From assembly GCA_964370475.1 (NCBI GenBank), contig CAYJJI010000008.1, positions 1-51,225 on the forward strand: a stretch of 51,225 nt of DNA. Direction: 5' to 3'. This DNA comes from CAYJCL01 sp964370475 (GTDB lineage Bacteria; Bacillota_I; Bacilli_A; RF39; UBA660). The notes beneath the pieces were generated by a model. The model was not told where the DNA came from. It ran no database searches and saw only the letters and a list, made by a program, of their open reading frames with translations. Both the position numbers and the translations under genes were made by a program. Positions 44,239 through 51,225 of this stretch are shown piece by piece (the first letter of the stretch is position 1; each line of letters opens with the position of its first letter).

Positions 44239-44955
44239 TTATTCTGCTAATTTAAGTACTTCTTCTGGTACTACTATATTTAACTCTTCATTAATATTAG
44301 TGAATGTAGTATGTTGTGTTTCATCTACCAACTCATCTTTATATTGTATATTAGTTTCTATTATATAGTCACCTTCAATTATCATTTTTAAAGTTATAAC
44401 TTTAGTATCAGATGCATTATCTCCATAGATGTTTTTAGCTTCTGATTCTAAGAAACTTGTTTCAACAATTAGTTTGTCTCCATCTTCAGTCTCTGTATAT
44501 TCTTTTACATCAAGTACCATTCTAAAAAAGTTAAAACCGTATTCAATTGGATTGGCATCCCCTAATGAAAACCAATTACCATTAGTACTTCCAAACATGT
44601 GGTATCCATCTTTGTAAACGGTTGAATAATTTTCATGTGTTGATGTGAAACCATTTTGTTCTATTTCTTCTTTTAAATATGACACTTCATTTTTTTTATC
44701 AAATTTCAAAACTGATTCAGTAGTCATATTTGGACGATTTGGATCTGTCGAAACAACTACTGTACTTTTATTTGATATAAAACTGTCTAGGGTTTCCATA
44801 TTAATAAGTATTTGTTCAACTTGTGAAATTTCTTCTACTTTTGGATTATCTGTTATTTCATCATCTTGTTTTTCATTATCTTTAGGTATAAAGATAAAAA
44901 ACAAGATTCCAACTAGTAATATTACTGGTATTAAAATTATTAATATTTTTTTCAT
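44239..44955 (-). CDS. Membrane-anchored extracellular protein, unknown
   Basis: 238 aa. A KK start and one helix (about 4-24) are followed by an acidic linker (NEKQDDEITDNPKVEE) and a beta-rich domain of about 190 residues with VYKDGYHMFGSTNGNWFSLG and KVITLKMIIEGDYIIETNIQY, recalling LolA/DUF4292-like lipid-contact folds by its antiparallel strand pattern, which is a weak resemblance. No lipobox or sortase motif. GGAGG precedes the ATG. Followed by a strong terminator. Confidence 0.6.
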   Translation of the reverse strand: MKKILIILIPVILLVGILFFIFIPKDNEKQDDEITDNPKVEEISQVEQILINMETLDSFISNKSTVVVSTDPNRPNMTTESVLKFDKKNEVSYLKEEIEQNGFTSTHENYSTVYKDGYHMFGSTNGNWFSLGDANPIEYGFNFFRMVLDVKEYTETEDGDKLIVETSFLESEAKNIYGDNASDTKVITLKMIIEGDYIIETNIQYKDELVDETQHTTFTNINEELNIVVPEEVLKLAE

Positions 44956-45018
44956 ATATCCTCCGATACTAAGTATAGTTTATTTTATAGTTATTTACAA
45001 GTGAATTATTTTTTAGGT

Positions 45019-45126
45019 GATTTTTGGTATAAGGAAAAGTTATTATCCGATAAGACTACAGTGAATTACAATGCTGGTTGAGATGTATCTTATGATGAGT
45101 ATATAAGTATATTAAAAGATGACTGA
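45019..45126 (+). pseudogene. Possible gene remnant with an in-frame TGA
   Basis: A short frame without a start reads DFWYKEKLLSDKTTVNYNAG, stop, then DVSYDEYISILKDD. The text has protein-like composition on both sides of the TGA (45079-45081). I associate KLL-DK-NYN-G with the C-terminal end of some acetyltransferases. It could also be chance in an intergenic region. Confidence 0.3.
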
Positions 45127-45137
45127 TGTCATCTTTT
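45114..45137 (-). terminator. Terminator of the sortase gene
   Basis: Stem AAAAGATGAC / GTCATCTTTT with loop TGAT, T residues downstream on the minus strand. Confidence 0.75.
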
Positions 45138-45140
45138 AAT

Positions 45141-45893
45141 TTATTCTTGTGAATTTGGTTCGGCGCTGATTTGTTTAGCATGTAGCACCATTCTTTTTGT
45201 ATTTCCTTGATAGCATGTTGACAGTGTAAGTATTTTATCTTCTGTTGTTATTTGAGTTTGAAAGTCATATATACTTCTATTTTTAATTAACTCAGTAAAT
45301 AATAAATATTCATCATTAATGAATTCAGTTGTTATATAATATGCTTCATTCTCAATAGTGTATATTGAGAATATTTCATATTGATAATAGTATTCTTCTG
45401 TTATAAATGTAATTATTTTATTTTCTTGGTTAGTATGCCATTCTGGTAATAGTGTATCTGATAAGCTACCAAACATACTTTTATCTTCTCTAGCATGACC
45501 GTATATTATTAGGTTTTGATCTTGGTTATCTAGATTATTTCTATAGTCTGCAAATATCCATCCCGCTTCACTTTTTGTTTGATCAAAGGTTTTATTTAGA
45601 TAGTAATCGTTATCGATTGTTTGTACTACTGGATGTTCTATATTGGTATTATTTATTTTTATGTATGCTACTGTATCTGGATTAATATTTTTTAATGATT
45701 GAAAGTCGATTTGAATAATAGATTTTTCTTCTCCCTCTTCAGTAACTATTACTTCTTCTATATATTGGTCAATAATTTCTAAATTTTCTTTAGTTTTATT
45801 GTTTTCTAATACCCAAATAGCTATTTTGTTTGCTGAAAAGATTAAAACTATAATTAAAAGTATTTGAATAATTGTTAATATTTTTTTACTCAT
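45141..45893 (-). CDS. Class B sortase
   Basis: 250 aa. An N-terminal membrane helix (about 5-27) orients the catalytic domain outside. The active site is visible as His133 (IIYGHAREDKSMFG), Cys227 (LTLSTCYQG) and Arg234. YGHAREDKSMFGSL and the long C-terminal helix segment are class B features. It would attach proteins with an NPxTG/NPxTN-like signal to peptidoglycan. A wall protein ending NPETG lies 5 kb away (49878-51179). Monocistronic, with CTCC-type ribosome binding site just upstream and its own terminator. Confidence 0.88.
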   Translation of the reverse strand: MSKKILTIIQILLIIVLIFSANKIAIWVLENNKTKENLEIIDQYIEEVIVTEEGEEKSIIQIDFQSLKNINPDTVAYIKINNTNIEHPVVQTIDNDYYLNKTFDQTKSEAGWIFADYRNNLDNQDQNLIIYGHAREDKSMFGSLSDTLLPEWHTNQENKIITFITEEYYYQYEIFSIYTIENEAYYITTEFINDEYLLFTELIKNRSIYDFQTQITTEDKILTLSTCYQGNTKRMVLHAKQISAEPNSQE

Positions 45894-45970
45894 TATAATC
45901 TCCTTTAGTTAATTTTATCATTTCATTAAATATTTAACAATTATTTTATTAATTCTTTAATAGTTTAAAT

Positions 45971-45999
45971 AAAAAAACATTATTTCTAATGTTTTAGTA
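45971..45999. repeat. Terminator sequence, first copy of an exact 29-bp repeat
   Basis: Stem AAAACATT / AATGTTTT over the 3' end of the VOC gene, including its stop codon. The same 29 bases recur at 49818-49846. On the minus strand it has a T run and terminates the VOC gene. Confidence 0.75.
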
Positions 46000-46488
46000 A
46001 GCTCCTTTTGAATAAGTTACTTCGTAACTATGTGTATATATTTCAAATACGATTCCAAATGGATCTTCAACGTAACACATTTTATATGGTTTTTCATTAG
46101 GATAGTATTCTTTTATTGGCATACGTTGTTTACCACCGTTTTCTACTATCTTTTTAACCATTCCTTCTATGTCTGGGTCTTGTACTGAGAAGTGAAATAG
46201 TCCTGTATTTTTGAATTCGAATTTTTGTCTTTCTTTGTTATTATCTACAAATTCGAATAGTTCTATTCCAATTGCATTTGATGTTACCATGTGAGCTATT
46301 TTAAAGTCCCCATGTCCTTTACCAAATACTTCTTCACACATTATTCCTATTGCTGATGTATTTTCTTCTTTGATAGTAGATGGTTCCATTACTATGTACC
46401 ATCCCATTACCTCTTTATAAAATTTTACTGCTTCTTCTAAATTAGGTACAGATAAACCTATGTGGGAAAATGCTCTTGGATAATTCAT
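45994..46488 (-). CDS. VOC (glyoxalase/bleomycin-resistance) family protein
   Basis: 164 aa with two betaalphabetabetabeta modules. Metal-ligand positions look like His in AFSHIGLSVPN, Glu in AIGIELFEF, His in TGLFHFSVQD and Glu in GIVFEIYTH, so a metal-dependent reaction on a small electrophile is plausible. It lies behind an HxlR-type regulator and a palindrome-embedded promoter, an arrangement common for genes answering toxic aldehydes or quinones. Exact substrate unknown. Confidence 0.8.
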   Translation of the reverse strand: MNYPRAFSHIGLSVPNLEEAVKFYKEVMGWYIVMEPSTIKEENTSAIGIMCEEVFGKGHGDFKIAHMVTSNAIGIELFEFVDNNKERQKFEFKNTGLFHFSVQDPDIEGMVKKIVENGGKQRMPIKEYYPNEKPYKMCYVEDPFGIVFEIYTHSYEVTYSKGAY

Positions 46489-46512
46489 TTTTATTCCTCC
46501 TTTTTCTAATTA

Positions 46513-46538
46513 TATTATAACCAAGTTTGGTTATAATA
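46513..46538. promoter_or_regulatory. Perfect 12-bp palindrome in the VOC promoter
   Basis: Arms TATTATAACCAA and TTGGTTATAATA separated by GT. On the minus strand it holds the spacer and -10 TATAAT, with a -35-like TTGTAT just upstream (spacer 16). A binding site for the adjacent HxlR-type regulator is likely. A second smaller repeat, GTAC-N6-GTAC, lies at 46546-46559. Confidence 0.65.
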
Positions 46539-46559
46539 CAATTACGTACTTTTTCGTAC

Positions 46560-46898
46560 CTATTCATTTAAAGTTATTTGGTTTTGTTTTGCATAATCTT
46601 TTGAAAAGTTACAAAAGTTTTCAACTAATGGAATTAGTTCTTTATATTTATTTGATAATGAGTATTCTACGTTTAGGGGTTTTTCACTTATTACTGTTCT
46701 TATTAATATATTACTTTGTTCTAATTCTTTTAATTGGGTTATGAGCATTTTATGAGTTATATCTGGTATACCTTTTTGTAAGAGCGAGAATCTATTGTCA
46801 CCATTTAGAATATGCCAAAGTATTCGCATTTTCCATTTGCCTCCTAAAAGGTCCATTGATAGTAATAGTGCACAAGTGTATTGTTTTTTTATTTTCAT
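46560..46898 (-). CDS. HxlR-family transcriptional regulator
   Basis: 112 aa winged-helix protein. The family core LLGGKWKMRILWHIL, RFSLLQKGIPDITHKMLITQLKELE and EYSLSNKY is clear. Cys9 (QYTCALLL) sits just before it, where YodB-type members have a redox- or electrophile-sensing cysteine. It lies 71 bases upstream of the VOC gene with a long palindrome between them, so it probably controls that gene and perhaps itself. AGGAG precedes the ATG. Confidence 0.88.
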   Translation of the reverse strand: MKIKKQYTCALLLSMDLLGGKWKMRILWHILNGDNRFSLLQKGIPDITHKMLITQLKELEQSNILIRTVISEKPLNVEYSLSNKYKELIPLVENFCNFSKDYAKQNQITLNE

Positions 46899-46977
46899 TA
46901 TGTTCTCCTTTTTTTAATAGAGTTATTTTTATTACCACTTACATTATAGCACTATATTAACTTTTTTTATATTTGTA

Positions 46978-48372
46978 TCATCTTCTTGGATTTGAATGTG
47001 CATCTTCAATTGGATTTATTTGATTATTGTTTTCATCTGTTAATGTTCCTCCTGTATGTTCAAAGTTTCCGCCTACATCTAGTTCGCTATCTCCTCCAGA
47101 ATATATTGCATCTACTTCTACCATGGTAGTTCCTCCTGTTACTATTAAGTCTCCATTTGAATCAATTCCATCTCCATTTGCATAAACGTATAATGTTCCT
47201 CCTGTTATTTTTATGAATCCTTCTTCTTCGCTTGCATTTATACCGTCATCTAGTACTACTACATTTAGATTACCTCCATTTATAGTAATTGATGACCCTT
47301 CTATACCTTCGTAGGCATTTTCTATATTAATTATTCCATCGTTAATTACTAGGTCTGTATCTGCATGGATTGCATCATCTCCTGATAATATATCAAATTC
47401 TCCGTTGTTTATTAGCAATGAATTATTTGAATGAATAGCATCTTCATATGATGATAGATTAAATATTCCATCATTAATGATGATATATTCTCCTTTTAAT
47501 GATTTCATACTGTCTTCTAGTAAATCTGTTGGTTGGATTGTTGTTCCTGGACCTTCACCCATTGTTATATCGTTTAATACTTCTTTAAATCCTCCACCTG
47601 TTGTTATGTTAAATTCTCCTCCGTCAATTTGAAGTGAGTTTTGGGAGTTTATTCCGTCGTTTTGAGCTTTTATGTTTATTATTCCACTAGTTATTAAAAT
47701 ATTACCAAGTGATGAGTCTTCAGTATTAGATGATTTTATTCCATCTTTTAGTGCTTCTATTGTGATATTTGAGTTTTCTATTGCTACTAAGTCTTTTCCT
47801 ACTAATCCATCTCCTACTGCATTTATTATTATTGTACTATCTTGAATTATTAAGTCATCTCTACTATTTATTGCATCGTTATAAGATGTTATAACTTCTA
47901 GTGTTCCATTACCTGTTATTAGAAGATCTGCTTTTGAATATATTGCTGAGGATGGGAATTCTTGATCATCTGTTGTGATATTTCCTTGGGTAATTTTGTT
48001 ATATGTATTATCCTCTAGTAATATTATTATGTTTTTTGCTTCTACTATATTAATAGGTGTTCCTTCATCATTATTTATTGTTACATTGTTAAATACTAGA
48101 TATACATCTTCTGAATCAGTTTCTTTATCTACATTTACATTTATACTTTCGTATTCTCCTTCGAAATTGTATGTTCCACTACTAGTGATTACTATATTAG
48201 AACCAGTTAGTGTTTCTGTAGTTAGGTCTAGGTTATCGATGTTTGTATCTGGAAATTCTATGTTTTCATCATATACTTCTTGTTGATAATTTGATTCTTT
48301 ATTTAGTATGAAATATATACTTATTGATATTACTAAGATACTAATTATTGCAATTAATATTTTTTTATTCAT
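46978..48372 (-). CDS. Cthe_2159-like extracellular beta-helix (carbohydrate-binding) protein
   Basis: 464 aa. A signal anchor (about 4-22) is followed by a repetitive beta-helix with recurrent units such as GDGIDSNGDLIVTGG, DAIHADTDLVINDG and NDGINSQNSLQIDGG, the hallmark of the DUF4353/Cthe_2159 family of polygalacturonate-binding-type proteins. The many Asp/Asn in DGI-type turns suggest calcium binding. It is the last gene of the VTC-DUF4956 operon, a combination often seen in Firmicutes. Confidence 0.83.
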   Translation of the reverse strand: MNKKILIAIISILVISISIYFILNKESNYQQEVYDENIEFPDTNIDNLDLTTETLTGSNIVITSSGTYNFEGEYESINVNVDKETDSEDVYLVFNNVTINNDEGTPINIVEAKNIIILLEDNTYNKITQGNITTDDQEFPSSAIYSKADLLITGNGTLEVITSYNDAINSRDDLIIQDSTIIINAVGDGLVGKDLVAIENSNITIEALKDGIKSSNTEDSSLGNILITSGIINIKAQNDGINSQNSLQIDGGEFNITTGGGFKEVLNDITMGEGPGTTIQPTDLLEDSMKSLKGEYIIINDGIFNLSSYEDAIHSNNSLLINNGEFDILSGDDAIHADTDLVINDGIINIENAYEGIEGSSITINGGNLNVVVLDDGINASEEEGFIKITGGTLYVYANGDGIDSNGDLIVTGGTTMVEVDAIYSGGDSELDVGGNFEHTGGTLTDENNNQINPIEDAHSNPRR

Positions 48373-48373
48373 T

Positions 48374-49051
48374 TTATAATCCGCTCTCTATTATATCTTG
48401 TTTACTGATCATTATTTCTAGATTTCCGTTTTTGATTCTAAGTTCATCTATGAATTCTTTTTGTTGTTTTAGGTTTTTTAATTCTACTTCATATCTTAAT
48501 TTATATAAACTTCCCATGTTTGTTACTTTAGATGAGATTAGGTCATAGTTATTTAAATACTGTGTAAATGTTTCTTCGAAGATGTCTATAAAATTTAGGC
48601 TTTCTGGAATAGTTATTGTTAATATTCTTTTATCGATGTTATGTCCAAATAAGTTAGATATATTAAGTATTAGTGAGAATATGGATGCTATTACTGAGAA
48701 TATTACTGCAAATCCTATATATCCCATTCCTAGTGTAAGTCCAGTACACATGGCAGTAAATATAGCTCCTATTTCTTTTGCTGAACCTGGTACTGATCTA
48801 AATCTTACGAGACTGAAAGCTCCTGCTACTGCTACTCCTGCTCCGATATTCCCATTAACCATTATTATTACCATTGATACTACAAGTGGTAATAATGCTA
48901 GTGTAGAAATAAATCCTTTTGTACATTTTGTTTTGAATGCGTATATCTTTGCCATAAGTATACCTAGCACTAGTGCTGCTAACATACATATTAAAAAGCT
49001 TGTAATTCCTATACTTATTGTACTTGTTGTACTAAAAATGCTATCAAACAT
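48374..49051 (-). CDS. DUF4956 membrane protein
   Basis: 225 aa. Four hydrophobic segments (SFLICMLAALVLGILMA, TLALLPLVVSMVIIMVNG, GVAVAGAFSLVRFRS, GMGYIGFAVIFSVIASIFSL) precede a soluble domain of about 90 residues with a Lys/Glu-rich helix. The SLVRFRSVPGSAKEIG segment is the DUF4956 core. It overlaps the VTC gene by eight bases. DUF4956 proteins are commonly coupled with VTC-type polyphosphate polymerases, perhaps moving or holding the polymer at the membrane. Confidence 0.85.
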   Translation of the reverse strand: MFDSIFSTTSTISIGITSFLICMLAALVLGILMAKIYAFKTKCTKGFISTLALLPLVVSMVIIMVNGNIGAGVAVAGAFSLVRFRSVPGSAKEIGAIFTAMCTGLTLGMGYIGFAVIFSVIASIFSLILNISNLFGHNIDKRILTITIPESLNFIDIFEETFTQYLNNYDLISSKVTNMGSLYKLRYEVELKNLKQQKEFIDELRIKNGNLEIMISKQDIIESGL

Positions 49052-49763
49052 AATTTATCCTCCTTATATAATTTTTAAAATCATGTATTAAATATTTTTT
49101 ATATGCTTCTCCATATTTTGAGAATGATATTTGGTTTATTTTATTTTCTTTTAGAAAATTTAAAAACCAAATTGGTAATCCTTTTATTGTTTTTACTTCT
49201 AATATAACTGTATCATCATCTAAGATGTTTTTATCCTTATTACTTGATGCGAAAGTTATATCTTGATTTCTTACTTTGATATCAAAATCAAATGTCATTC
49301 TGAATTCTTGATCTTCTATACTGTAGTAGGCTTCTCTATAATATGATAAATGAATTTTTGGTAAAATGTTGTTATATAAACTTATATAGTATTTTATTTC
49401 TTTTAATATTTGATTATCTTTTTTGATATTTTTTATATCAAATATTTCGTCTGATTTATTTAATATTATTCTTCTTTTATATACTATACCAGCAAATTTC
49501 TTTTTAAGTTCTACATATACTTTGTTATTTTCTTTAGTATTTCCATACATTCTCATTCTTAGTTTTTCTTTGTATTTTGGTTTTTCTATGGAATTTCTAA
49601 CTATTTTATAGTCTTCTGTATCATAATATATATTTGTTATTTTATTTCTTTTATACTGATCTATTTTCATATGTTGTTCCATTACATTTATTAACGTTTT
49701 ATATTCTTTATATGTTAGTTTATATTTCATTTCATGTCTTTTAAAAAATGTTTGGTTGCTCAT
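49044..49763 (-). CDS. VTC-domain polyphosphate polymerase-like protein
   Basis: 239 aa single VTC tunnel domain. The visible elements are the start RHEMKYKLT, basic strand KLRMRMYG, KVYVELKKKFAGIVYKRR, SYYREAY, RMTFDFDI, and the acidic metal strand VILEVKTIKG, in the order of yeast Vtc4. Such proteins make polyphosphate from ATP inside a basic tunnel; activity is inferred. GAGGTGA precedes the ATG. First gene of the operon with DUF4956 and the beta-helix protein. Confidence 0.85.
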   Translation of the reverse strand: MSNQTFFKRHEMKYKLTYKEYKTLINVMEQHMKIDQYKRNKITNIYYDTEDYKIVRNSIEKPKYKEKLRMRMYGNTKENNKVYVELKKKFAGIVYKRRIILNKSDEIFDIKNIKKDNQILKEIKYYISLYNNILPKIHLSYYREAYYSIEDQEFRMTFDFDIKVRNQDITFASSNKDKNILDDDTVILEVKTIKGLPIWFLNFLKENKINQISFSKYGEAYKKYLIHDFKNYIRRINYV

Positions 49764-49817
49764 TTAGTCACCTCTTAATAATTATATTAAATAATGCTTA
49801 AAAGAAACTTAAATATT

Positions 49818-49846
49818 AAAAAAACATTATTTCTAATGTTTTAGTA
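49818..49846. repeat. Second copy of the 29-bp terminator repeat
   Basis: Identical to 45971-45999, lying in the gap between the wall protein and VTC genes. It includes bases matching the last codon and stop of the VOC gene, so it may be a relic of duplication. It is a second terminator behind that at 49872-49900. Confidence 0.7.
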
Positions 49847-49871
49847 TATTAATTGATAATATTATTGCATT

Positions 49872-49900
49872 AAAAAATTAAGCTTTATGCTTAATTTTTT
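49872..49900 (-). terminator. Terminator of the wall-anchored protein gene
   Basis: Stem AAAAAATTAAGC / GCTTAATTTTTT with a five-base loop, overlapping the stop codon. Confidence 0.8.
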
Positions 49901-51179
49901 TTAGTACTATAGTTCCTACAATACCTATTATAGATATTCCTACCATACTAGCGTAGATTAATATATTATCACCAGTTTCAGGATTTGGAATCGGTGTTGG
50001 TTCTGGTTCTGGTACTGCTTCAATGATGAATGTTCCTGTTAATAACTCACCGTCATAAGAAACAATTTCTAAAGTATGAGTTCCTACATCTAGAGTATTA
50101 AGATATTCGTTAGTCATTTCTATAACTACACTACCTTCACTAAATTTAAAATACTTCATTATATCTTCATATGATAATTCTATTCCATCTACTAATAGTT
50201 CCATTATTCTAAAATCAGCGAAGTTAAAATCAAATTTAAGTTCTACACTTCCATCAGTTCCTTCAATATGTATTGGCGGAACAATTTCGTTAGTTATAGG
50301 ATCTTCCATTGGGAATATAATAGTTGTTCTTTCTGATACAGTTTCAATTACAATATCTTCGGTAACATTATTAAGTATTGCTTCAAATTTATCTGTTGGA
50401 GCAGTTAATTGTTCTGCTCCATTAATTGTTAATGATGTAATAATTATTCCAGATCCTGCATTAACAATAACACTTGCACTATAACCATCAAGAACCGTAA
50501 ATCCTTTTCCCCTACCAGTCCATACATTTTCATCAGTTGGCATAGTTACATAATAGGTTTTTAAGCCTGTTATAAGGATATCTTTAGTAACGCTATTATA
50601 GTTACCTGTTGTATCTGTATATTTAATAGAGTAATAATTATCTCCCTCTAATAATACAGTATCAGGATATTCCCAGTCCCAGTCAAATGAACCTGTTAGT
50701 GCTAATTGTGAAAGTGTTTTACCTGCTTCATTTTCTTGTAAATATGTTGGATTTGTTGGATCAGCTTTTGTTATCATTACTTTTATTGGAATGACTACAT
50801 CTATTGAATCATCTATTGTAATTGTTACATTAGCTGTTAGCGGTGAGTTTGTCACATCTACACCTTTTGCGTTACTAAATTGAATTGTTGTTGAATCATT
50901 AGCTGTTACAGTAGAAGCTGGTGTTATTGTCATTGAAAATTTATCTGTGTCTATAGCTACATTTGTAATAGCAATCTCACTTCCAGAAGTATTTGTGATT
51001 TTAAACGATTTATGTTCGCTTGTATTATATATAACACTTCCTAAATCCAGTTCTGTTATAGTTGTACCTAAATTGTCATAAGCTTCAATTATTATGGGAT
51101 CTCCTGCTGCTTTTACATTAGTAATTCCTATTAATAGAAAAGCCATTAATACTGCGCATATTTTCGTTATATTTTTCAT
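49878..51179 (-). CDS. Cell-wall-anchored surface protein with NPETG sorting signal
   Basis: 433 aa. The signal peptide (about 1-24) ends NVKAAGDP. It is followed by an immunoglobulin-like region near 40-135 (SFKITNTSGSEIAITNV, choice-of-anchor D-like), a middle beta region, and a proline-rich stalk (PEPEPTPIPNPETG). The tail has NPETG at 399-403, a hydrophobic helix, then KKIKHKA, a complete sorting signal. NPETG fits the NPxTG type of class B sortases, such as the one at 45141-45893. A strong ribosome binding site (AAGGGAGAGAG) precedes the ATG. Ligand unknown. Confidence 0.82.
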   Translation of the reverse strand: MKNITKICAVLMAFLLIGITNVKAAGDPIIIEAYDNLGTTITELDLGSVIYNTSEHKSFKITNTSGSEIAITNVAIDTDKFSMTITPASTVTANDSTTIQFSNAKGVDVTNSPLTANVTITIDDSIDVVIPIKVMITKADPTNPTYLQENEAGKTLSQLALTGSFDWDWEYPDTVLLEGDNYYSIKYTDTTGNYNSVTKDILITGLKTYYVTMPTDENVWTGRGKGFTVLDGYSASVIVNAGSGIIITSLTINGAEQLTAPTDKFEAILNNVTEDIVIETVSERTTIIFPMEDPITNEIVPPIHIEGTDGSVELKFDFNFADFRIMELLVDGIELSYEDIMKYFKFSEGSVVIEMTNEYLNTLDVGTHTLEIVSYDGELLTGTFIIEAVPEPEPTPIPNPETGDNILIYASMVGISIIGIVGTIVLKKIKHKA

Positions 51180-51225
51180 TTATCTCTCTCCCTTATAATG
51201 TCATTATATTATATCTTTTAATCTA

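Noticed and set aside
43521..45126. TGA read as Trp (Mycoplasma-type code), which would extend two broken frames
   Set aside because: TGA ends several intact genes that overlap the next start as ATGA (for example at 29184 and 22126) and the kinase at 8656; reading through would fuse genes. Trp is TGG throughout.

Overview
This 51 kb window is AT-rich, single-replicon bacterial chromosome from a Firmicutes/Bacilli-type organism. The gene content (m-DAP-type MurE, LtaS-like lipoteichoic acid synthase, class B sortase, SipW-type signal peptidase, NAD-dependent ligase LigA with PcrA, Tex, strong AGGAGG-type ribosome binding sites, sigma-A promoters) fits an uncultured gut Bacillus-class lineage near the RF39/Erysipelotrichales-like groups. 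That placement is inference from gene style, not from a marker gene. The standard bacterial code applies: TGA is a real stop in tightly overlapping genes. Most genes lie on the minus strand. No rRNA, tRNA, CRISPR array, insertion sequence or phage module was seen. No gene-free stretch exceeds about 200 bases.

Layout. 1-4608 (minus) is a compact NAD salvage operon, pncA-pncB-NUDIX-nadE-nadD (nadD cut by the window edge), read from a consensus promoter whose -10 box lies inside a palindrome; a separate NUDIX gene diverges from it. 5336-10540 holds a large HExxH protein, a diguanylate cyclase, a kinase-like protein and a diaminopentanoate-dehydrogenase-like enzyme. 10620-16501 holds an ABC-2 exporter, then asnB-murE plus a small membrane protein, and a divergent Gre-like gene. 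16514-24667 holds an LtaS-like enzyme, Tex, a HAD nucleotidase, YihY, and a membrane protein with two periplasmic-binding domains and a degenerate GGDEF domain. 24760-31061 holds pcrA-ligA and an unknown coiled-coil gene pair. 31258-33761 (plus) is a NitT/TauT-type ABC importer that appears to start at ATT.

33774-36374 is a surface-fibre locus: two paralogous proteins with SipW-type signal peptides and their SipW-like peptidase. The peptidase tail is made of 16-residue repeats interrupted by a 100-N scaffold gap. 36492-42094 holds an ABC exporter, a lipoprotein-YibE/F-secreted protein operon and a surface metallopeptidase. 42209-45126 is a decay zone with a frameshifted acetyltransferase, a frameshifted small membrane protein, an internally deleted surface protein and a possible gene remnant, around an intact MazG-like gene and an anchored protein.

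45141-51179 holds a class B sortase, a VOC/HxlR pair with a long perfect palindrome, a polyphosphate-polymerase (VTC)/DUF4956/beta-helix operon, and a wall protein ending in NPETG, a plausible substrate of the sortase. Together the right half of the window is largely devoted to building and anchoring the cell surface, and the left half to cofactor supply, wall precursor synthesis and DNA maintenance.
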